Made by a program: the position numbers and the translations under genes
Shown: in pieces, positions 1-5,984 of the stretch
How positions within the stretch are numbered: the first letter of the stretch is position 1
Layout of the letters: each line of letters begins with the position of its first letter
Notes under the pieces: generated by a model
Database searches by the model: none
The model's input: the letters and a program-made list of their open reading frames with translations, nothing else
What the model was told of the DNA's origin: nothing
Assembly (NCBI GenBank): GCA_945885645.1
Contig: CAMCYV010000090.1
Span: 1 to 6,274, forward strand
DNA length: 6,274 nt
Source: Bifidobacterium breve
Lineage (GTDB): Bacteria; Actinomycetota; Actinomycetes; S36-B12
Direction: 5' to 3'

Positions 1-2037
1 ACTGGTTCAGTGATTGCGGTAGTTCTTGACCAGGTGACTCCGGTAGCTCCACGGCCGGGTGACACCCTGCGAATTTCCGGAAAATTGCTTAATTCATCCA
101 GTACCGCGGTCACGCAGGTGTCGGCCCGCCTCGGTATCTCAGCCAGCCCGCTCAGTGATCGCAATGAGATAGCACTCGCTACAGACCTGGAACTCAACTC
201 AGAAATTGACCCGATTGATTACTTCCTCGATAGCACAAGGGTTGACGCGAGTGATGTTTTGAAGCCGGGTGATCAAGCCAGCTTTGAGATAGCCGTACCG
301 ATTAACGACCTTCCCCTTGGCAGTGACGGTGTTTACACCATGATGGTGGAGATTCGGGGAGCAGCTGGAGTGGGCGGAGTGAGCCGCCAAGGTGGTGTGC
401 GTACGTTTATTCCCTGGATGGGTCCGCAGTCCAGTCCCATCGATTTGGTGTGGCTGTGGCCACTTGTTGACTACCCCGCTCAGGAAGCAAATGGTGTTTT
501 ACTCAATGAAGGAATTCCGCGTTCATTGGCCCCTGGCGGCCGATTGGATTCACTTCTCAATATTGCAGCCAACTACTCCAGCAAAGTCAGCTGGATCGCG
601 GATCCACAATTACTTCAGGTCGCCCAAGACTTATCCGGTGGTTACCAAGTCCGTAGTGGTGATTCGATTTCAGTTGGCGACCTGTCGCAGGACTCTGGTC
701 AGTGGTTGGCCCGATTAAGTCAGGCACTTGATTCGAGCCGGGCTTCATCTGATCGGCTACCACTTCGAGTGACACCGTACGCCGATATTGATGCGAGTGC
801 CGTGACACGCTCGGGTCAGGAAACCGATGTGGTGCGTTCGACCACGACTGCGGCGAGTGTGGCAACAAGTGTCTTAGGACAAAGTGTTGAAGGTACTTTG
901 TACTGGGCACCCAGCGGGAGGCTCAATAAAAAAACGGGTGACCTGCTGGCTTCAAGCGGTGTTCGCACCGTGATCCTTCGTGGTACCGCTTTACCGCCCA
1001 TGGACTCCACAACTGTTTCAACTGGATTCGGTGTTTTAGGAACGACCTACGGCGGCATGAACGCTGTTCTCATTGACCCTGGACTGAGTGCAACCCTTTC
1101 CCTACCCCAAACTTCTCTGTCAAATTCAATTCTGATGCGTCAACAATTCCTAGCGGAGACTGTTCTGCTCAGTCAACTTATTCCTAGTGCGTCCGCTTCC
1201 CGCATGATCGTTGCTGGGCCCGAGGACATTCGTTGGAATCCTTCACCTGACGCACTTAATTCATTACTCGATGCCACGGGGAAGGTTCCCTGGATCAATG
1301 CCGCATCCCTTTCTGATTTGCTGAATGAAAACAGCTCCAGCATTGCGCGTAAGCGTGTTGGATACGGGCCCAAGGCTCAAGACGCGGAACTGGCATCCAC
1401 GTATTTAGAAACAGTACAGAAGGCAAGTGAGGAACTCGCATCACTCACCGCGGTACTGGACAACCCTAGTGGGGTCACGGACGCTTACTCCGAGGCGATT
1501 CTGCGAGCACAATCAAGTGCTTGGCGATCAGAGCCTGCAACAGGTGTCGAACTTGTTTCTAGTATTTCAGTGAGTTTGCGTGAACAGATTAATAAGGTGT
1601 ACGCGCTCTCTGAAGGAACAATCACGCTCTCCGGTGAGAGTGGTTTAGTCCCGGTAACAATAGCCAATGACCTTGATAGAACAGTTACGGTTGGTGTGCA
1701 GTTGCGGGGAATTCCCGAAGCTCGCTTAGAAAGCCCACCACTCTACGAAATCACCATTGAACCAGGAAAAAAGGTCAGTGTTGAACTTAAAGCAACTGTT
1801 GTAGGTGGCCGCACATTGAATGCAGGTGTTCAACTTCTCACCCCTCAAGGTCAAGACTTTGGGCGACCCGCGCGAATCGAACTTGTTTCAACGGCCTATG
1901 CACGCGCCGCAGCGTGGGTAATCGGCGCCGCATTCGCTGCAATCGTTATATTTGTTGTGGTGGGAATTACTCGGCGCGTTCACAAGGCCACTACCGGAGC
2001 CCGGGCTAATTCACAGAAGAATGAGCCACATGTCTGA
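1..2037 (+). CDS. DUF6049-family secreted, C-terminally anchored envelope protein (5' partial)
   Basis: The reading frame is open from base 1 (Thr-Gly-Ser before the GTG at 10), so that GTG is probably internal and the true start with a signal peptide lies upstream. Visible length is 678 codons; the mycobacterial counterpart (Rv3909, upstream of its murJ) is about 800 residues. The N-terminal part (to about nt 410) opens with VLDQVTPVAPRPGDTL and looks like an Ig-like beta domain. A central globular region carries LVWLWPLVDYP (nt 445-477) and VSWIADPQLL (nt 586-615), typical of this family. A second beta-sandwich-like segment (about nt 1630-1863) precedes one hydrophobic helix (about nt 1903-1968), then a short basic cytoplasmic tail (TRRVHK), giving an extracytoplasmic body with a C-terminal anchor. 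The function of the family is not established; its constant position before murJ suggests a cell-envelope role (inference). Family assignment is from motifs and context, without a search. Confidence 0.85.
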   Translation, partial: TGSVIAVVLDQVTPVAPRPGDTLRISGKLLNSSSTAVTQVSARLGISASPLSDRNEIALATDLELNSEIDPIDYFLDSTRVDASDVLKPGDQASFEIAVPINDLPLGSDGVYTMMVEIRGAAGVGGVSRQGGVRTFIPWMGPQSSPIDLVWLWPLVDYPAQEANGVLLNEGIPRSLAPGGRLDSLLNIAANYSSKVSWIADPQLLQVAQDLSGGYQVRSGDSISVGDLSQDSGQWLARLSQALDSSRASSDRLPLRVTPYADIDASAVTRSGQETDVVRSTTTAASVATSVLGQSVEGTLYWAPSGRLNKKTGDLLASSGVRTVILRGTALPPMDSTTVSTGFGVLGTTYGGMNAVLIDPGLSATLSLPQTSLSNSILMRQQFLAETVLLSQLIPSASASRMIVAGPEDIRWNPSPDALNSLLDATGKVPWINAASLSDLLNENSSSIARKRVGYGPKAQDAELASTYLETVQKASEELASLTAVLDNPSGVTDAYSEAILRAQSSAWRSEPATGVELVSSISVSLREQINKVYALSEGTITLSGESGLVPVTIANDLDRTVTVGVQLRGIPEARLESPPLYEITIEPGKKVSVELKATVVGGRTLNAGVQLLTPQGQDFGRPARIELVSTAYARAAAWVIGAAFAAIVIFVVVGITRRVHKATTGARANSQKNEPHV

Positions 2038-3697
2038 ACGGGCGTTATTAGGTCCCAGCACGGTTATGGCCGCGGGCACCGTCACATCACGTGTGACTGG
2101 AATCGCCCGGGATATCACCATGACGGCTGCTCTCGGATTCTTCCTGGTTTCCGACGCATTTTCCTTGGGCAACTCACTTCCCAACATGATTTACATTTTA
2201 ATTCTCGGCGGTGCACTAAACGCTGTTTTTATCCCGCAACTTGTTCGCAAAATGAAGGACGATGTCGATGACGGTCGCGCTTACGCCGACCGCCTCATCA
2301 CGATCACGGCGATCGCCCTACTCGCTTTGTCTATCATCTCAATAATTTTGGCGCCATGGATTGTCGACCTATATACACCGAGCGACTACCCACAAACTGA
2401 ATTTGATTTAGCCGTCGCCTTCGCTCGTTTATGTCTACCACAAATATTTTTCTACGGCCTCTACACAATGTTTAGTCAGGTGTTGAACACCCGCGGGAAA
2501 TTTGGTGCACCGATGTTTGCACCAATCGCTAACAACATTGTGGCAATCTCAACTTTCCTATTATTCATTTATTTTGCGGGTACCAGCGCCGCCGCCGACG
2601 GAAACCTGACATCGGGTCAAGTGTGGTTACTCGGTTTGGGTACCACTTTGGGTGTTGTTATCCAAGCCTGCATTTTGATTCCAGTCCTCTATCGCGCCGG
2701 CTACGTGTGGCGGCCGCATTTTGATTGGCGGGGGTACGGACTACGCAAAGCAGGGAAGCTGGCCGCGTGGACCATTGGTCTCGTGCTGGTTAATCAGTTG
2801 ACTTATCTAGTAATCACTCGATTTGCTACCCAAGCAAACATCAATGCGATCACATCAGGCGTTGCAGCGGCAGGGCTCACCACCTACCAAAAAGCACACT
2901 TAGTGTTCATGTTGCCCCATAGTGTGATCACAGTTTCCGTCATCACAGCATTGCTTCCTTCCCTGAGTCGAGTTGCTCACTCAGGCAAACTCACTCAAGT
3001 TTCACATGACCTCGTTGGTGCGATGCGACTGGTTTCATTTCTCATAATCCCCATTACCGCCATGATCTTGGTGGTTGGCACTTCAGTAGCTGTTCTACTT
3101 TTTGACTTTGGCGCTGCGACAACAGATCAAGCCCAGGTACTGGGTCAAGTGATCTCAGTATTCATGCTTGGGATGCTGCCATTCACTCTCTTCTATGTTC
3201 TACTACGCGGCTTCTACTCTCTGGAGGACACCCGCACCCCATTTTTCATCACTGTGATTTTCTCCCTTGTCTTTCTGGGCCTGTTAGTCCCATTCTTTGG
3301 TCAACTCACCGGTGGTGGTGTCCAAATTACTTTCATTGCATTGTGTTACAGCATTTCTTACTGGGTAGGGCTAGTCATTGCTTGGGTTGTTTTGGCCCGC
3401 AAACTAGGTGGACTCTTATCACTGTCGGCAATCGGATCAATTGGACGGATGCTCATTGTTGGAATTCTCTCTGTTGTGGTCATGCTATTTACTCAAAGCA
3501 GACTTAATGAATTATTTTTTGGTGGGACGGGGATCGTTAATTACTCTGAGAAAACAACTTTGTTGATTCGTTTATTTCTGGTGATCTTGAGCGGAGCAGT
3601 TAGTTACATCGTTTTGTCGTGGCTCTTGCGGGTCCCTGAAATCACCCTGGCATATCGTGTTTTCCGCGACAAACTAGTTCCTAAGGTGAACACATGA
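2030..3697 (+). CDS. murJ: Lipid II flippase MurJ (MviN family)
   Basis: A 555-residue polytopic membrane protein of the MOP superfamily that flips undecaprenyl-linked lipid II to the outer face for peptidoglycan synthesis. Family landmarks are SRVTGIARD (residues 20-28), SDAF (41-44), the conserved LPN (50-52), LGGALNAVFIP (59-69), TALLPSLSR (306-314) and LRGFYSLEDTRTP (392-404, the usual Y-x-x-x-DTRTP signature). Hydrophobic segments recur along the whole length, consistent with the family's 14 helices. The protein ends soon after the last helix, with no fused C-terminal domain. I chose ATG 2030, eight bases before the end of the upstream stop codon, because AGAAG at 2015-2019 lies 10 bases before it. 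ATG 2021 (558 residues) is also possible but has no properly spaced site. The frame extends to 1952 inside the upstream gene, but those extra residues do not resemble MurJ. Translation is probably coupled to the upstream gene. Confidence 0.95.
   Translation: MSERALLGPSTVMAAGTVTSRVTGIARDITMTAALGFFLVSDAFSLGNSLPNMIYILILGGALNAVFIPQLVRKMKDDVDDGRAYADRLITITAIALLALSIISIILAPWIVDLYTPSDYPQTEFDLAVAFARLCLPQIFFYGLYTMFSQVLNTRGKFGAPMFAPIANNIVAISTFLLFIYFAGTSAAADGNLTSGQVWLLGLGTTLGVVIQACILIPVLYRAGYVWRPHFDWRGYGLRKAGKLAAWTIGLVLVNQLTYLVITRFATQANINAITSGVAAAGLTTYQKAHLVFMLPHSVITVSVITALLPSLSRVAHSGKLTQVSHDLVGAMRLVSFLIIPITAMILVVGTSVAVLLFDFGAATTDQAQVLGQVISVFMLGMLPFTLFYVLLRGFYSLEDTRTPFFITVIFSLVFLGLLVPFFGQLTGGGVQITFIALCYSISYWVGLVIAWVVLARKLGGLLSLSAIGSIGRMLIVGILSVVVMLFTQSRLNELFFGGTGIVNYSEKTTLLIRLFLVILSGAVSYIVLSWLLRVPEITLAYRVFRDKLVPKVNT
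3683..3688 (+). promoter_or_regulatory. Ribosome binding site for the pseudokinase gene, inside the murJ end
   Basis: AAGGTG five bases before the ATG at 3694. It lies within the last murJ codons and, with the ATGA stop/start overlap at 3694-3697, fixes the start and implies that the downstream protein is translated by coupling or re-initiation at roughly matched levels with MurJ. Confidence 0.75.
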
Positions 3698-5280
3698 TCG
3701 GCCCAGGCACCACGTTCAACCGATACACACTGTTGGAGATCATAAGTGAGCATGTTCCTGCAGAGAGCGGTCAATTTGCTGTCCAATTGTGGCGGGGTCG
3801 CGACGATATCTTGGATCGAGATATTGCAATTCGCTTGATGCGAACCAAAGATCAACGCTTGATCAAAGTTCTCGGAGCCGCGCAAGCCGCCGCAATAGCC
3901 GATGACCGCCGACTTCTACGAGTCCTCGATATTCTCGACATTGCAGCCACTGAGGAGGATCACTCCTACACCGCAATTATTAGTGAATGGTGTGCCGGTA
4001 CACCGCTTCACATTGCCGTGAGCGAGGCAGACACCCCAACATTTGATGCCGAGTTCTCGCTTGATTCTGTTGCCAGTATTGCTTGGGCCCTGAATGCGTG
4101 CCTCTTAATTAACCTTGAACACGGGCGGCTTCGTCCTAGCTGTATTTTCTTGACAGAGAACTCTGAAGTGTTGATTAGCGGTCTTGCTGTTGATCACGCC
4201 TTGTTCGGACCATTATTTGAATCACGCACCTCACAGGATTCCTCTACCGCAAAAGATGTTAACGGACTGGGATCATTGCTGTATTGCTTCACAACCGGCC
4301 TCTGGCCATATCCGGTTTACTCAAGTGAAAAGAATCCAGACGCAGCACTTACTGTTCATGTCCCTTTTTCACCTAAAGTTGGTAAGGACATTCCTTTACC
4401 TTCTAGTGTGAAAGCAAGTATTCCGCGCGCTGTCGACGAAATCGTAAGTCGGAGTGTGATTGGCGCGAGCAAATCGCGTGGGGTAACACGAATCAAAGAC
4501 TCACTCGGTTTCGCAAACTCAATTGCCTCTGCAAGGGATTATCACGCACCTCTCAGCACGACAACGGTGCGAGCACCGGTTGGGGTTTCGCAACACCGGT
4601 CACCAACTAGTTTTGCTAGACGTGCAGTTAGTGTCGCGGTAGCTGCGGCAATAGTTATTGCTCTTTTGTTAATAGGAACGCAACTCCTGCGTGCTTCACA
4701 CTCCACCTCGGCTTCATCTGATTCCGAAGGGGGCGTGGTCAGTGCAACCGAAATTCTCACGAGTCCAGCAAAACCATACGTAGAAGTCGAAGTCGGCAAT
4801 ACTGCCGGAACCATTCCCATTGCAGCTGTGCGCTCATTTGACCCGCTGGGAGGTCCACCCAATGGCGCTCTGGGCACAGAGAGAGAAGATATCGTGTCCC
4901 GGGTAATTGACGGTGATGCCGTCACCGCCTGGACCACTAAGACCTATAAGACTGCGTCCCTGGGGAAAAAGGGTGGGGTCGGCCTCATTCTTGATCTCGG
5001 TGCGGAAACTGAGGTCACCGGTGTCTCCTTGGGCCTTGTTGGCTACGGAACAGATCTACAGGTTCGGGTATCCAATGAAATTCTGCCCGACCCGGATTTA
5101 TGGACAAAGTTAGTCAGTATTGACGACGTAGGCCCACAAATTGACGTTCGTGCCCCCAGACCGGTATCGGGTCGCTACGTGCTTATTTGGTTAACCGGTA
5201 TTCCGCCAACGAAAGACGGGGAGAAATTCCAGGGCGGAATCACGAGCGCATCCGTTTTTGGAGCGGTCAAATCCGACTGA
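3694..5280 (+). CDS. MurJ-associated pseudokinase membrane protein with discoidin-like ectodomain
   Basis: A 528-residue protein with three parts. Residues about 9-285 resemble a Ser/Thr kinase fold but lack the catalytic groups: the VAIK-lysine position reads AIR (Arg47), the HRD loop reads HGRLRPSCIFL (143-153) with no catalytic Asp or Asn, and the DFG position reads SGL (162-164). A juxtamembrane stretch with STTT (288-291) leads to one hydrophobic helix (about 312-332). The C-terminal part (about 350-528) is probably extracytoplasmic. It contains VIDGDAVTAWTTKT, GLILDLG and a closing YVLIWLTG strand, the pattern of a discoidin/F5-8C-like beta-sandwich. In Mycobacterium the same pseudokinase, helix and ectodomain form the C-terminal half of MviN (Rv3910), whose phosphorylation by PknB recruits FhaA. 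Here it is a separate gene overlapping murJ by 4 bases. A role in controlling MurJ is inferred from this parallel; active kinase chemistry is unlikely. Confidence 0.85.
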   Translation: MIGPGTTFNRYTLLEIISEHVPAESGQFAVQLWRGRDDILDRDIAIRLMRTKDQRLIKVLGAAQAAAIADDRRLLRVLDILDIAATEEDHSYTAIISEWCAGTPLHIAVSEADTPTFDAEFSLDSVASIAWALNACLLINLEHGRLRPSCIFLTENSEVLISGLAVDHALFGPLFESRTSQDSSTAKDVNGLGSLLYCFTTGLWPYPVYSSEKNPDAALTVHVPFSPKVGKDIPLPSSVKASIPRAVDEIVSRSVIGASKSRGVTRIKDSLGFANSIASARDYHAPLSTTTVRAPVGVSQHRSPTSFARRAVSVAVAAAIVIALLLIGTQLLRASHSTSASSDSEGGVVSATEILTSPAKPYVEVEVGNTAGTIPIAAVRSFDPLGGPPNGALGTEREDIVSRVIDGDAVTAWTTKTYKTASLGKKGGVGLILDLGAETEVTGVSLGLVGYGTDLQVRVSNEILPDPDLWTKLVSIDDVGPQIDVRAPRPVSGRYVLIWLTGIPPTKDGEKFQGGITSASVFGAVKSD

Positions 5281-5294
5281 TCCACGGGCATCCG

Positions 5295-5314
5295 TGAAGG
5301 GATTGGCCCCTTCA
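5295..5314 (+). other. Hairpin-forming inverted repeat between the pseudokinase gene and sigM
   Basis: TGAAGGG (5295-5301) and CCCTTCA (5308-5314) are perfect 7-bp inverted copies around a 6-base loop, ATTGGC. A weaker 5-bp stem, CACGG (5283-5287) with CCGTG (5292-5296), shares bases 5295-5296 with it, so full-length forms of the two stems exclude each other. No T-run follows, so a classical intrinsic terminator is not supported. The repeat could be a weak terminator of the upstream operon, an mRNA-end stabiliser, or a protein-binding site over the sigM promoter. Confidence 0.5.
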
Positions 5315-5315
5315 T

Positions 5316-5321
5316 TAGGCT
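5316..5321 (+). promoter_or_regulatory. Putative -10 element of a leaderless sigM promoter
   Basis: TAGGCT fits the actinobacterial -10 consensus TANNNT. Six bases separate it from the GTG at 5328, so transcription would start at or next to the first base of the start codon. No purine-rich ribosome binding site precedes this GTG, as expected for leaderless translation, which is common in actinobacteria. A possible weak -35 is GTGAAG (5294-5299; three of six matches to TTGACA) at 16-bp spacing. The box sits inside the short palindrome ATTAG-G-CTAAT (5314-5324). No ECF-type GGAAC -35 is visible here, so self-activation by SigM is not supported by this stretch. Confidence 0.5.
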
Positions 5322-5327
5322 AATCGT

Positions 5328-5981
5328 GTGTCTGAGGCCGATCTCCGCGAATTAAGTGATCGTGAGTTGATCGCTGCCCATGTCGCAGGGGATTCCCAAG
5401 CATTTAGTGAGCTTGTCTCTCGGCATCGTGACCGCCTTTGGTCGGTCTCCCTTCGGACAACCGGTGACCCGGAAGAGGCAAGTGATGCCCTCCAGGACGC
5501 TTTAATTTCAGCATTTCGACGGGCCGACCAGTACCGCGGTGAAGCCGCCGTCACGACATGGCTGCACCGGATTGTGGTCAATGCTGGATTGGACCGGCTT
5601 CGTCGTCGGGCAGTCCGTCCCACCACGACTTTGCCCGACCACGATGAGTACAACGGCTTGGAGATTGTCGAGCCCCGAGATGCTATTACCGAGCGGGAAA
5701 ACTGGATCGAAATCTCAGCAGCCCTTGCGGAACTGCCGCAGGATCAAAGGGAGGCCATAATTCTGGTCGATGTCCAGGGCTACTCGGTTGAGGCGGCGGC
5801 AAAGGAACTCAATTGCCCCACGGGCACGATTAAAAGCCGATGTAGCCGTGGAAGAGCCAAACTCGCCGAGACCTTGGGGCACTTGCGGAACCAAGACGTC
5901 GGTGAAATCGTCACAACAACAGATCAGTCCAACACAGGGAAGACCAACACAGGGAAGACCAACACAGGGAAGGAGGAGTAA
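5328..5981 (+). CDS. sigM: ECF RNA polymerase sigma factor, SigM type
   Basis: A 217-residue group 4 (ECF) sigma factor. Region 2 spans about residues 12-95: DSQAFSELVSRHRDRLW, then DALQDALISAFRRADQY for core and -10 recognition, then TTWLHRIVVNAGLDRLRRR. A linker with PTTTLPD leads to region 4 (about 130-190): LAELPQDQREAIILVDVQGY and a helix-turn-helix ending in GTIKSRCSRGRAKLAETL, which reads the -35 element. The WLHRIVVNA-LDRLRR and VDVQGYSV strings match mycobacterial/streptomycete SigM as I remember it, and the place after murJ agrees. GTG 5328 is the only start that keeps the usual N-terminus; it lacks a Shine-Dalgarno and probably begins a leaderless message. The last 20 or so residues are an unusual low-complexity tail of NTGKT repeats. 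The adjacent anti-sigma gene should hold the protein inactive until an envelope or redox signal (family knowledge). Confidence 0.92.
   Translation: MSEADLRELSDRELIAAHVAGDSQAFSELVSRHRDRLWSVSLRTTGDPEEASDALQDALISAFRRADQYRGEAAVTTWLHRIVVNAGLDRLRRRAVRPTTTLPDHDEYNGLEIVEPRDAITERENWIEISAALAELPQDQREAIILVDVQGYSVEAAAKELNCPTGTIKSRCSRGRAKLAETLGHLRNQDVGEIVTTTDQSNTGKTNTGKTNTGKEE
5931..5972 (+). repeat. 15-bp tandem repeat (2.8 copies) at the 3' end of sigM
   Basis: The unit AACACAGGGAAGACC is present at 5931-5945 and 5946-5960, identical in both copies, followed by a third copy matching its first 12 bases (5961-5972) before it diverges into GAGGAG. The unit is five codons long and encodes NTGKT, NTGKT, NTGKE, so copy-number change would lengthen or shorten the SigM tail without shifting frame. 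The end of the third copy forms part of the ribosome binding site of the next gene. Confidence 0.9.
5970..5976 (+). promoter_or_regulatory. Strong Shine-Dalgarno for the anti-sigma gene
   Basis: AAGGAGG, a near-perfect anti-16S match, 8 bases before the GTG at 5985. It lies in the last sigM codons and overlaps the end of the tandem repeat. It decides the start of the downstream gene and contrasts with sigM itself, which has no such site, so more anti-sigma than sigma may be made per message. Confidence 0.85.
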
Positions 5982-5984
5982 GAC

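Noticed and set aside
928..934. Run of seven A in the DUF6049-type gene as a possible slippage or phase-variation site
   Set aside because: The frame is intact on both sides (Asn-Lys-Lys-Thr) and a single A7 run without other signals is weak evidence for programmed slippage.
1952..2029. Extended murJ start within the upstream gene
   Set aside because: The extra residues do not resemble a MurJ N-terminus and the frame overlaps the conserved membrane anchor coding region of the upstream gene.
4542..4937. 131-codon - strand frame within the pseudokinase gene
   Set aside because: It lies antisense to the membrane helix and ectodomain coding region, has no credible start signal and its composition is that of a shadow frame.
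5236..5256. GGAATC followed by CGTT near the end of the pseudokinase gene as a possible ECF-type autoregulatory promoter
   Set aside because: The spacer is about 11 bases, too short for the usual 16-17, and the -35 match is imperfect.
5295..5320. Intrinsic terminator after the pseudokinase gene
   Set aside because: The stem is real, but no run of T follows it (TTAGGCTAAT), so a classical rho-independent terminator is not supported.
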